From Zerene cesonia (lineage: Eukaryota > Arthropoda > Insecta > Lepidoptera > Pieridae), in NCBI RefSeq assembly GCF_012273895.1, contig NC_052104.1, positions 4,836,001 to 4,900,000 of the forward strand: DNA of 64,000 nucleotides. The letters run 5' to 3'. Every line of letters begins with the position of its first letter. Positions within the stretch are counted from its first letter, which is position 1. The notes beneath the pieces are model-generated. The model was not told the DNA's origin. It searched no databases and saw only the letters and a program-made list of their open reading frames with translations. Position numbers and translations under genes: made by a program. Positions 47,644 to 60,870 of this stretch are shown piece after piece.

Positions 47644-50600
47644 GCATTACATATGTATTCAGATATAAATAAATATTTGTCTCATTTACAGAGGGTTTCA
47701 TTGATTGAATTTTATCTTTAATCTGAATTCTTCTACAATGTCTTTCTTATCTTCAAATATAAAGTTTAGTTTCTGTAGTACTCATAACAATTTCGGCCTT
47801 CGTATCGGTATTTTTCAAATAAACATCCTTATGTAGTAAAGTAAAAAATAAGAGAAAAGTAAGTTACCAAACCAAATTTCGTTATCTCTGATACAAAGCT
47901 TGGATATGAAGTTCGATGTCTCAGTTAGAGAAGTAACTATGACTGTAAAATGAAACGATGGAATTCCAGATAGAAAAGAATAACAGAAGTAATGCAGTGT
48001 TGGGACCTCAGTATAAGTTCATGTTATGGAGATTTCTCAAATAACCATTTGTTTGTGTTAAATGGGGATGTTTATTTATTTATTTCCCACAAAAGTATCG
48101 ATATAAAGACTAAATTTTTATTTATCACCCATCACAGTGATCACCAAACAGTAAATGATGTGTGAGGTCTTCAATGTATACATGCATTTATTTATTATTT
48201 AAAATTAAATTTCCTATATAATGGGACATGGAAGAAGTCCTTTCATTAATCCTTTCCTAATCCCTTCCCAATTAAAGTCGGCAATCCATTTGTAGAGGCG
48301 TAAGGTCTGCAATTAACCTTACGCCTCTTCAAATGTTCATGGGCGGTGGTAGCGCTTACCATTAGGCGACCCACCAGCTCCATTGCCGACTATGACATAA
48401 AAAAAAAGAAGTCACGACTTTTTCTAGAATATGGCCGACATGTCAAATTTAGTTCATAGTTCATACTTTTACTGTGGTCTGTGGGACTTCTTTTGTGAAA
48501 ATACTTATATGCATAATGATGCAAGAATTTTAACGTAGTAACATAGTAGAGAAGCCCATACCAGATAGAATTTTGGGATTTACATTTTACTCGAACGCGC
48601 CTACCTATAGATAAGTATTTTCGGTCTTATATCTAACTAAAAAGGAATTTGCTCTGAGGGACCCGTCAGATTTGTAAGAAATCAGTCGATGGCGGGTTAT
48701 TTGTATAATATAACAAGTCAAACTTTCACCAATCTGTGACAAAGATGTGAAAAATGTATGTTGACGTGACATATAACCAGCATCCATTAGATTTTTTATT
48801 TCTTTAAGATTACAGTTGGTTTAATATAATTTGACAGTACTTAAGCCAGAAGAAGTAAATTAATTATTTTTTCTTGTATCTACTTTCAAGGTCACCGCTA
48901 CTCAAAAATTTAAAGAAGAAATAATGAAACGGGATACTTTAACCTTGGTTTTTTGGATGTTGTTATTGGGTGGATAAGTTAGTTTTGATCAACCACGCTT
49001 AATTTTTAAAAATCTTTAGCGATTTATATTAAAATATAGATATGCCTAGCAATTAACATAACAATTAATTGAACACATCCTTTGCCGTTGTAGATAAGGT
49101 AAAGCAAAGGTAAGGTGTACGCGTCGTGTAGTAGCTAAAATAACAAGTCACATGCAGTTAATTAAATTCCTTTGAAGTTGAGATTGTCATCTTTACGATT
49201 TATGTTTACATGCTATGGGTCACGGGTGTTTGGCCTTAGAGCTTAGTGTTCAACGCATCCTCATGCTCAAAACACACCTAGCTATAGTCAGATCGCTAAC
49301 GACTGGTTGTTAGTCTTCCTGGCGCTTTACTTTACAACAAACACTGCACTTGCCCTCTATAATTTAGTTATTCGTTATACACTATTTGAACTTCGACACC
49401 GTTTTTACATAATTCGCTTCGAAGTTCAGATAAAGCTATTATTTTTGTAAAGTCAAAATTTCTCTATTCTTCGTATAGCCACAGGAGTGCGTTTAATTAA
49501 AATATGTTAGCGTTTTGAATATGTTATGCATAAATTATTTTAATACTATACCAACAATTCATTCCTATTTCCTAATTATTAAGATAGAGATTAGGTAGAA
49601 TTTTTCGTGTTACATGGTTGTTCGTACAGGTCGTGATCATTTTCCAAAAAGTAGATATGATCATTTTAGTGAAAATCTATCCAGTGATTTAAATTCTCAA
49701 ATTATTTCTAAATGATGTGTTCGTACTAAAAGAAACAAACAAAAATCAGTCAGACGATCTTTTAGATACTTAGATCAAAAGACAAAAATTTAATTGTTAT
49801 TTATTTGTTGTCCATGTTTTGATTGCTATTAAACACACAAAAGAATTTTAATTATTTGAACAAAGTTTATATTTACTTGAAGAATATTAGCATCAAAAGT
49901 ATACGTAATTATTTACGTATTTATATGCGTAATTAACAATGTCATAAATAAAAACAGTACTAAAATTACGTGGACTTCCCACAGAGGTCAGCTGACCTTG
50001 GATCCACACGGGGTTGTGTTAACGACATGCCTCCAATGTATTCCAGGTTCTACACGATCTATGTTAAGTTCCGTTATGCATTCATACTGTTACTGTAATC
50101 AGATCAAGGGTCTTATGAAAAGTTAATTAATATCACGTGAAATAACCTATTTTGCGTTTGAAGTATTTCAAAATATCACATTTTGTAGTAGTTTTAGGAT
50201 CCTCATTGTTAAGTGAGAGATTTTTTCGGGACCCTTTTAAAAACGCTTTTAAGTTTCTGCAATATTGATAACGATATACTACCATAATATTAAATTATTA
50301 GTTATTGATAAACTAATACCTATATATTATTTTATCTGCGCTAATACAAATCTGATAAACAAAAAAAAAAAAAAAACTACAATAAAGAAGTTTCCAATAA
50401 TAGATACATTGAATTAGAATAAATTATACGTGGTTTGAAGGAAGATATTGTTTTAATAGCGGTTTTCACATAGTATAATTGGAAGCATTATGAACGCGAT
50501 CAGGAAATAAATTGATAACAGTTTTCTTAATAAGCTACACTTGCAAACTAGCATAACTGAGAATTGAGATTCGCTTGACAGTTAAATTGAGAAACCAACG

Positions 50601-51850
50601 CCTGTCACTACAGTATGTCTATACGGTTACTTTATTTGTCCTTCATTGCTAGTTGAATTTGCTAGGCGTTTTAGAATTATGTCACCACAAGTGATTCCGT
50701 TTTCTTGTAATATTTGTTATTAATATAATTTTAAGTATACCCGGAAGACATTTTATTTCTCACTAAGAACAGTATATTACTTACCAGGAGGAAGACACAC
50801 TGCTCATATTTTGGGAGGCAAAATAAGCTGTATTTTAATTTTGATTGTTTGTAACCAGGGTTAATCGCTTACGTGCAAATATGTAGGGAAAACTATTTGT
50901 TACATTGTTATACAGTTGTTGGTTTGTAAATTGTATATATGTTTGTATAAGTGACCGGAATAAGAGTACATTTTTAGTCTCCTTTTTTAATGTTGTGCGA
51001 TATACAAAGAGTAGTTATACTAAATCATAAATGACCGTTATATAGTGAATTTATATAGATTTATTAATTTTTATTTATTCAATGTGAAATAAAACTTAAT
51101 TTATTATAGTTGTATATCCTCCGGTTTGGTGATTACATTATAGTAATATAAACTATAGGCTATATAACTGTAAACAGCGAAAGCAAAGTACTTTATCACC
51201 TTTCACGATGTCTCTAATGCGGGTTCACATGTAGCATTACAATGCTGGGCAAACTGGGAGCCTAAATTACCTAGTTGAGAATACTTAGCGTGTCACATTC
51301 AGTGAAATATGACTTAATGTGGCAATGGAAAGGGACGCTGCGCTCATGCATTTCTAAGTACAATGCGATTTACTACACACGACGATATTGTTATCATCTA
51401 AAGATCATACTAACAAGTGTCCATGCGCCTGCAATGGGAGCGAAGGTACCGAATTCAATGCACCGCGGAAGTATAGCGACAGTAATCTGCCCGAGTCGCG
51501 CCCGCAAATCGAGATATTCACTTGTATGCTAATGGAAGCCCTTAAGCTGATGTGATAATACCGAATGGTCGCCATATAGAGTGATACGAATAGTAGATAC
51601 ACGTGTAGATAAGGGCGATTGTCGGAACTGGTCGTAAAAGAGACAAAGGGACAAGTCGACATTGCTCGCCTTATACACCAAAGTCGTAACAATAACATTC
51701 TGTAATAATAATAACCTTATTGCTTTGAACGCCATTGAACTCGTGCTCGAATTGTTGAAGAATATTTAAATGGCTGTAAAGTACACACAGTTAGTATCTA
51801 TTCACTGAATTGCATGAAACGTTTAATCACTGTTAATTAATGTTATATAA
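47644..51850. other. gene-poor intergenic sequence
   Basis: AT-rich, no coding exon that I can support. Contains the repeat at 48225-48415. The stretch 51230-51540 is richer in GC but its open frames look random. Confidence 0.4.
48225..48415. repeat. interspersed repeat with internal hairpin
   Basis: Same family as 22075-22250 (GGGCGGTGGTAGCGCTTACC, TATGACATAAAAAAAA). Holds a perfect 13-bp inverted repeat AGAGGCGTAAGGT / ACCTTACGCCTCT (48294-48306 and 48316-48328) and an outer pair AGTCGGCAAT / ATTGCCGACT. Confidence 0.55.
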
Positions 51851-51852
51851 AA

Positions 51853-52100
51853 TGTTATCATCATCAGCCTATATATGTTACAACTGCTAGGACACAGGTC
51901 TCCTATGAAGGTTTAGGCCATAATCCACCACGCTGGCCAAGTGCGGGTTGGCAGATGACACTTGTCGTTGAACTTTTGATTCTTGGACATGCCAGTTTCC
52001 TCACGATGTTTTCCTTCACCATTTTAAGCAGTGGTGATGTTATCCACATTTGCAGATAAATTGAAAAGTCAATTTATTTCCTGCACGCTTGCCCGGTATA
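51853..52100 (-). mobile_element. SINE copy, body and tail
   Basis: Matches the SINE at 47412-47643 from the (ATC)n tail through 'aattgaaaagtcaatttatttcctgcacgctt'; the tRNA-like head is lost after 'gcccggtata'. Confidence 0.65.
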
Positions 52101-52607
52101 ATAATGTAATAAGTATATACATACTCTTTGCAGTTGTTATAATTAATATACAGTATTAAAAAAATAAAGCTATCTAGAATTATATAATTTGTCGATTGAT
52201 TATCTATAATTTGCAAGCCATTTGGTTTGCAGACCAATAGTCTATTTCAGCTGATGCTACTTCTATACTAACAAAAACATGAATAATATGCTAACCCGTT
52301 AAATAACTTTCATAAAACATTATCAGAAGGGCATTTATTTATAACACTTCGTAATGGGAACCGGAACGTGCGTGATCAATATATTATTGTGTTACAGGTC
52401 ATCGGTCTAAAGACTGTTTAAGGGTTCAAGAGGACTAACCAATTTGTTGGAAGGTCAACTTGCACAATTACAGCTCTTGTCGGGAGTTTCTCTCCCATAA
52501 ATAATCTAATATTGTTGTTGAATAAAGCATACCAACCATGTTATGATTCACTAAGAACGTCAGGTTACAAGTAATATTAATACGTATTACTTTTTCGGAT
52601 ATAAGTC

Positions 52608-52735
52608 ATTATCATCATAATCATCATCAGCCCATATGTACCTGGCTACTGTAAGGACACTCCTATGGGGGTTCAAGGCCATAATCCACTACACTGGCCA
52701 AGTGCGGGTTGGTAGATGTCACATGTTACCGTCAG
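52608..52735 (-). repeat. SINE 3' fragment
   Basis: (ATC)n tail with 'agcccatatgtacctggct', 'ggccataatccactacactg' and 'gccaagtgcgggttggtaga'. Same family, 5' truncated and more diverged. Confidence 0.6.
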
Positions 52736-52914
52736 ACTTTTTTCTTCTGATTTTACTTATCAACCGTTACATGAATAATTTAAATATTAAATAGAGATCC
52801 ATTTTCATATACATATCAAATATCGGAAAGCAAAATTTTCTTGAAGATCTTGGTTTCACCAGTAGAATCAAAAATTTTCATCGATCCCATATTAGCTAAA
52901 AAACTTTTATAGTA

Positions 52915-53240
52915 TAAAGAGCTGGTGGTTCGTGTGATGGTAAGCGAAGATCATCGCCCATGAATCCGCAAAGGTAGAGCCTTCGCGATGCGCTGCCCGC
53001 ATTTAAGGGGTAAATTATAAGTAAAGTTAGGAAAAGGCCGCTACGGGCTTTTCCTTACCCTTCTCAGTCCATTCCTTCTTTCCAGTCAGTAATTCTTTTA
53101 CAATCTTTTGCAATCCTTTACTCCGACTACCCCACTCACCGTAGGAAATAGAGATGTTATTCAGGGGGGGAAGTCCCCGGTGCGATCTGGCCCAATTCGT
53201 GTCGAAACGTGCTCGAACGCCTAATATACTCGTTAGCATA
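52915..53240 (-). repeat. composite interspersed repeat
   Basis: Begins GAGCTGGTGGTTCGTGTGAT, GGTAAGCGAAGATCATCGCC, then 'cttacccttctcagtccattccttctttcc' style sequence as at 22085, and ends with 'gtccccggtgcgatctggcc'. Links pieces seen apart at 22075 and 23462 into one longer element. Confidence 0.5.
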
Positions 53241-56200
53241 CGTATGTTTTTCACATATTACTCTTAAACCAGTTAGCAGATTGTTTATGACAGGTTTTGT
53301 ATTTTGTGAATTTCATAACTATAATCTTAAGAGCTATTGTTTCCTGTGGTATACAATTACATAACATTCGCTGTAAGTTGTAAATATATTATAATTTCAA
53401 CCTACAATTAATCATGCTGTTATAATTGATGATATAATTTTAAATGAATGTGCAACATATCACAATGCAAACTGGAATAATTTTATTAAGTGTTACAAAG
53501 GTTACCTACTTTCAAAATAATTAAACCTACTATACGTAGGTATACAAAAGCAAGTTTTTAAGTCGTAATAATAAGATAGATTCTCGTATTCCTGTGATGC
53601 AGTTTTATTAAATACATAAAAATGCGAATAAGTCCTATAATGAAGTGCATGAAACATTTTAAGCGAAATTGTCATTTATCATAGTTATACGCGAATAACG
53701 TTCGCACGTCATCTCTATTAACCGGTACTTAATAAACCATTTTGTTAGCGTATCTAAAGACTTCAATTATGTGGAATTAGAAAATTACCCTTTTGCATTT
53801 GACGGCATCCCTATTCAAGGAATAGATTCGTGCTTCATTACATCGCATTCAGAGTGATCGATGTCCTGTCTTGGATTGAGTTGTACATTTCTAACAATAT
53901 ATTATATTACTTCCTTTAATGTAGTTAATATCAAAGGCTAATGATGTGAGTACATGATACCTATCATTTATCTGTACTATTACTTATTGGTAAACGACTA
54001 AAAGCGATTGTCCACGTAAAGTAAAATTTATGAGTCCGAAATGTACAAGAAAAACTAAATAAACTTTTTCTCCAATACTTTTGATGGAATACACGCTAAC
54101 AATAAAATGCTTTTAATCTTTATTTCACATAAAACACAAAATACTTACATAAAGTTATACTTTGTTATGGTGATTATAAAATTACATTCATTCGATACTA
54201 AATTTAACAGTTTAATATGAATGTTTCATTGGCTCAACTATATTTCTCTACTGAGTACATACTCCAGGCACTATGCATTTCTGAAACACCTTTCATGTCC
54301 TGTTATTTATACGTATAGTTTGAAAATTTACTGCCATTTTGTCAAGCTCGTTAATCTTCTCTTGGGGATTTCTGGAACGCGGCAATTTACCGCAGAAACT
54401 ATGTTCAATTGTAATTTTCATTACCCCTGAGGTTCACAACCTACTCTAATTAGTTGGGATGCTTATTACTATTAAACGGCTGGCTCACGACTTGTCGATT
54501 TACTTCTAATCAGTTGTGGTTTCGTCTTGATAAGCTAAACATTAGTCAAGGCTTCCTTGCCAACTGTTACATGTATAGATTTTGAATTCTCTCGTTTATT
54601 CTTTCGTCATTTAAATGCAAGCAAAAGTTTCACTATTTCTATGTCTTATAAATTATGAATTATGAAGAATAATATGGGTTCCGTTCTGTGAGTACTTTGA
54701 ATTGTAATCAAGTCATCAAGAATGCTTATCAGATTTTCCCTATAGCTAGATATGCTTTTTATACCAACATCGAAGAGTACATAATGATCACCTTTTATAT
54801 GATTCTATAATGCAAAATTAAATTCTAAATATCTGAATAGACATTAAAGTAATGAATATACACGGTATGTTGAGGACATGCGTACAAAATCCCAGATAAT
54901 AAATATTAAGACAACGTTTTCGGCCCAAGCAATTTATACCAAAATTTTATCTAGCAATTCTCAACAGCTGCATTAAACCTATTGTCTGATAAATCCAATA
55001 TCATTTATAGATTATAGCCGAATAATAAAAGGTTTAAGGCCAAATGGAGATTAAAAGCGCCTTGATCTATCAGTCAACAGACCACTCGCTTGCTATACAA
55101 AATACAAAAAGCTATGCTACTGTTTTAATAATCGACTAACGCAAAAATTTGTGCTTATTGTTTTCCCTTTTTTTGTCTAGCGATGTGATCTGATCTCATA
55201 AAAAGGGAATCCAATGTGATACATGATATCTTCGATGACTGATGCAACGTGACTTTCTAATATTGTATCTGGTTCACGAGTTCAGATTGGTAACGGATTT
55301 ACATTTGCCATCGATTTTGCGCGCATCTTTGTTATTGTTTTCGTTCACTTATTGGTATTTTTCCATTTACTCAAATTGTGTATTGTACGGATGTAGGTTG
55401 TGGTGTTGCGGTTTACTGGCGTGTGATTCCCGTTCGTACTTATATTGACCGTGTCGAGAGTCCTCTACTCTACAGTCTAGATGAGACGTCCGGTTGCCAT
55501 AAGTATTTGCTTTCACTAGGTCACTTCACTGCCAGGTACAACTGTCAATTAAATGCTCGTCGACAATCGAAAACTGCACACCATATAGTTACATTACGAC
55601 CAATTTGCGCTTCTTTAGAATTCTGGACAAAAAACAAATTAGGACTTAAGAGATGACCGTTACCGTTATTTTCTTGTATGATTTTAGCGAAGAGCCATGT
55701 TTGGAGCTAGCATCTAGATAGTTCAAGAGATTACTTACTACCTCTCTTCGTTATAAATAGATCTAAAGCAATGCTCTATATAATTATGTTGTTTCTTATT
55801 TGCATAGCTTGATTGGTTCACACAACTTTTTATCCAGGCAAAAAGAAAAGTACGTATGGCGGTTACTTTTGGTGTAGGCGTATTACTTTTAGGCATTGTT
55901 AAAAGCAGGGTTGTATAGTTTTGTTGGTATTGAAATCAGATAGTGGTTTGTCCATTAGAGAACATACCACCTGTAATGATGTACCTACCTACATCCGTCA
56001 AGATGCTATCTCAAAGCAATAAAGTAATGAATATAACACACTATGAGTTGAGGAACAGTGACTAGGCACATCGCATCTTCAATTCGTTTTCCACGCGCAT
56101 ATTTGGCAAATAGTTACTAGGCAAAAGGTGTAATTTTTGATTGATAAAAATTTTATTCGAATTATGACCGTAATTTGAATTATGCTGCCAACGTTTCCTA

Positions 56201-57430
56201 AAGTCGTAAGTGATGTACGGATCCCGGTGGTCCTCAGTTTCTTGTTTCTTGGTAGTTTCAATCTATACGGACTAATTGGGCATATAGAGAAGTATTAAGC
56301 GACAGCCTATTAGGTGGAGCACGCGCAGCCGTGGCGCGATGACACGACTTGCAGACGAAATGCACTCTTACCGACATCAATTTGCATGACGAACGAACCT
56401 AAAATAACTAAATGAAATAAAAGGAATTTTAACAAAAATATCGATACGATTTAGTTTATTCCTGAACTACTGAATGTTTCATCTATATGTTGACAATTCT
56501 TGTGTTTGGCTGAAGATAAGTAAAATATTACTTAATTTGAAGATTAAAGGGAGATTAAATTCATCATATCTGATTGATAATTTCTGCACAGGAGGAATTA
56601 AATGGATAATTACTCATACTTTGTAACAGGTTTGTAATGGAGACATGGTTAGTATGCCAGTGGGTAACTGGCAATTCAATAAATCAGGCGTGACATTTAT
56701 TTCCTCTCGAAATGAATGGTAACTGTATGGATGTGAGGTGTATGAATCGATAATTGCTACGTTATGAGTGTGACGCAGTAAACCTCGGTCCCACCCAAAC
56801 TGTGACCAGTAAATAATATGTGAAAAGCTCTTTTCAACATAATTGCTGTATGTGTCACAAATGATAATTTTACACTTTCTACTTTATCTTCATTGAATGT
56901 CGGGTTATTGAATATGCACGTGATAGAAATGTTCTCGAGCTCTGTATTTCAATTACATTCATTTTCAATCAGTTACTGACTTACCTAAATATTAAGTACA
57001 AGTTATAATGAAAAAAGTCTTAAATGTCAGATAAACGAAAAATATAAACCACTAAAAATTTGTATTGAAACGTCAGGGCGTATCCGCGTTGGTACAGGCA
57101 TGAACTCTTCCCTCCATCGTACGTACGTAACTTTACAAAATTTAAACAGAATCAAGCAATTATCTGTCCATAGCTGCAATGCCTTTTTTTTGGTGACACC
57201 CAACGGAGCTTTTATATGAGTCTGAACTATCATCACCCGTTGCCCCAATAAAAGTAAAACTTCCATTTCTTACATAATGCGTGCAATGAAGTTAAATTTA
57301 TCGACTTAACATATTTTATAACCAGGGTCCTAAATTTCAGCGTACGACATCACCTGCGTAAGCAGGTACAACCTATTTAAACCTGCATTATGCAATATGA
57401 TAAACTGAAATGGGTTAAAAATAAAACAAA
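53241..57430. other. gene-poor intergenic sequence
   Basis: AT-rich, no supported gene, RNA or repeat. Open frames near 55242-55656 show no family resemblance or splice context. Confidence 0.4.
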
Positions 57431-60400
57431 TATCTCTGAGTGTACTTTTTATTTATAATATGTCGTACAATCGAGAACATATAATTTCCACGCACCCACT
57501 TCATTCTATTTACAAGCTTGCTCACGTTGTGCTACAAAATATATCATTTTATTTATAAAAATAATATAAATTTTAAGATTTATACAACAACTTACATACT
57601 AGTCTCTCGCAGCGATAAAAGAGAATTATGAAACAATTGTTTAATGTTAACATTATGCTTTCACAACACAATAGGCAATGTACTATTCAGTTATAAGAAG
57701 ATTTATCATTTTATTACACAGGAAAGGAGAGGCTAAGAAAAATATAAGATACTCCGCGTAGAATTTGTGAATATTTGTTACTTTTAAGTACTATTAATTA
57801 TTGATTCTTTCATCTCAATATGCAGAGGTAAACAATAATAAAATTTGTACGGAAATGTTTGTGAAATGTTTTTGGTAGAAAATGTTTTTTTTAGAGTATA
57901 ATTGGCATATGTTTTGATCAGCACATATATCAGTTTCAATAAAAAATAACGTATGAAAATATACGTAATAAACTGTTAGATCGGCTATCTGTGACTTTAT
58001 CAAGAAGCTGTGAAACTGGCCTTAAGTGATATAATGAAGATTTCCATAAAAAAAAAGCAGAATAAAGTTATCATACTGACAATCGCTATAATATTAAGGC
58101 TGACGGAGTTGGAGTGTGATGTTGCTGTATGAAAGAGAATTCAAAGAATTTCTTTACGCATCAAGTTTGTAATAAAATAAGGAATTGTTCTTACAAATAA
58201 TCGAAACTAATGTTATGATTCTATATAACATTAAAACTTACAGAGTGATGTAAACATTCTTATATTATCGACAACAGTCTTCGTCAACTTTGCGAAAAAT
58301 TCATTTATATGGATAACATGACATTCCAAGTAATTCTTATAGAGAATTTCGTAAAAAATTGAGAGTTTAATCGGGCATCTTAATATCAAAACATGCATAT
58401 ACATGTAAAGAGCATGCAAGATTTATAATCCTCCAAATTTAATGAATATCGTTAAAACATTTGTGCTTAATAATGTTATAAATTTAATAATAAATATTTG
58501 AAAGGCACACAACTTAGTCGCATAGTTATCGAGCCAGTTTACCTAGCAATATAAAGCAGATACTTAATATAACTTAAAAACCATTTATGAAACATAATAA
58601 TCTTTTCAGGAAACAATCTATAAATCAATAAATCATGTATTTTAATTGGCACCGAGATGACGAATTACCAAAAAAAAAAGAAAACACGGCGAAAAAAAAA
58701 ATATCTCAATGTTGTATAAATGAACAAAAAACATAATAATAACAATAAAACTAATGCAAATTAAACAATATCCAAATTTGAATCCCTCACAAAATCAACA
58801 AACCAAAAAAAAAAAACAAAATCCAATCTTTTTCATCAAAAACAGCCATAGAATACACGTGACTAGCTACCGATACGGCTAACACCATAAGAGCTATAAA
58901 AAATTGATCCTAAACATTGATTGAGTATAACACTAGCGTCTTTCAGAGTGTATGACATGTTTTTTGGCAAGAACATTAATCTAGAGAGACGAGGCGCCGT
59001 TATTCGTATGCAAACTAGGCGCACTATACAGGTATTATATGAGGAAGACAAACGGAGCGTAATTTAGGCGTCGCGTAGTGTGAAATTCGAACCGTCTGGT
59101 CGGACAAAAGATCTAAAAAGAAAGCCTGTACGTGCTTAATGAAATCGTACAAAAAATATATACGACGATGATGGTGTTTTAGCACGTGATGGTGTTCTTA
59201 GAATACAATAACAGCGTTTGAAAATAAACATCCAAATAACCTGAATATCTTAGTCGACCTTAAACTATATTTGTATAATGATAAAAATTATTATGCCATT
59301 GTCAAGTTACTTCGATTTATAAGAGACGCTTTAATACAACGACAATGTCAGTATTTACGCAAAATTGCGTTCATAGACTGAAAAAGTCGTATAATACTAA
59401 TTATCTTAATAACCGGTGAGAGAGTTCTATTATTAAACAATAGACGACAAAAAAGAACTAATGGTTTTTATCCATGTCGTTCGGCGAGCTTATAGCACTC
59501 TGTGGCGCCGTGGTTTTTTACCGAATTCCAGGTGCGGTCCGCGTCGCAGTAGTTTCGGGTAATTAAGCGGTCGGTAACGCGTAATTACATGTAAAAATAG
59601 CGTTAAATAAATGCGGGGTCATTGGTCTTTAAAAAATTACGGAGCGTGTCTGTCAAAACAAACGCCAGAGGGTTATAGATGTCGGCTGCGTTATCGGACC
59701 ACAGCGTTGGTAATAGGGAATGCGCAGGGCTATCATACGTGAAATATTTTGCCTTGCGTTTAAAAAAAATATGGAAGACGTGATTCTAACAGGTAGCATC
59801 ACTTTAATAAACAGATAAATAGAATTAGCGGAATAAGAATCTAAAACCAGGTTATCCGTTACATACATACAGACGTACATGATTTTGCATTCCTAGCCGG
59901 TATATATGTACACATTCATTAAAACCAGAACAGACAGAAATATTAGCAATAATATGATCACTGTGACAGTTTCATAAGAAGCAGATGTGCGGCAACCCTA
60001 AGTATAGAGCATAGAGCATAGAGTATAGACAACAGTTTATTGATCGCGGGAATCGGCCGCTAGTGGTCGCATTGTGTGCTAATGAGTGGTCGGGAGCGCA
60101 TGTGCCCTCCGATCCCGCGCACTAAGGAAAACAAATATGAATTCGCGCTGACAACACGACGGTTATTAGTTATCGTGCACCGCCGTGGATTGGACATCGC
60201 CTTATGAATTTTATTCGTATTAATTATTATTTCATGTAACGCTGACCGCTCCTTTTTGGGTACCCGCACGCTTAGTTTAATTTGTACCGGGAAATATTGG
60301 TCATGAAATTATACTGAAGATAATTTACATAAAAAAAAAAAATAGACAAAACGATATCCAATCAAACAATTATATTTAAATTTTAAATAGCCCAGGAAGT

Positions 60401-60771
60401 GAGATGGAAAATCTATTATGCGCATAAATTTATGATGGCAAAAGTGAACCTAAAATCGAACAAACGAGACATATTCTACAATCCTTATGTAACACTAAGG
60501 AATGAAATGTAATTTTGCATCATGTAGACGAGTAAAAAAACAGCAATTGCAACCGAGCGTAAAATACTTGAAAGCACCCTCCAATTACAAATTTTACACC
60601 GTCCAATTAGTATTAACAAATAGACAATCGTATAAAAACGTATTGTATTTTTTTATTGGCATCGATCGATATCTGTATAATAATACATGTTTTACCGGCT
60701 CTGTGTGGACATGAAAAAGTGTAGAATGTAGATGCTATCGTCATGTTTTGAACACGTCAATGCACCCGCAA
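57431..60771 (-). other. possible long 3' UTR of the minus-strand gene ending at 60772
   Basis: No coding signal. A minus-strand AATAAA lies near 57450, and a minus-strand TGTAAATA (Pumilio-type) near 57505. That the whole 3.3 kb is 3' UTR is an inference. Confidence 0.3.
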
Positions 60772-60870
60772 CTACGTAAGTCTTTGCAGAATGTCCGTTT
60801 TGAGCCCGCGCAGAAGCTCCAACATCTCTCCGCTTTCGCCTTCCGCTGCCGGTGACTCCGGTCGGAGAAT
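60772..60870 (-). CDS. probable last coding exon of an unidentified gene
   Basis: Acceptor CGTTTTTTCCAG precedes 60870 on the minus strand. The exon is GC-rich in an AT-rich setting and reads 32 codons, starting ILRPESPAAEGESG and ending LLRGLKTDILQRLT before TAG. The end looks like an amphipathic helix at a protein C-terminus. The other two frames are also open across it, so the frame rests on composition and the neat stop. Upstream exons are not found in the window and probably lie beyond 64000. I do not recognise the protein. Confidence 0.45.
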   Translation of the reverse strand: MLRPESPAAEGESGEMLELLRGLKTDILQRLT

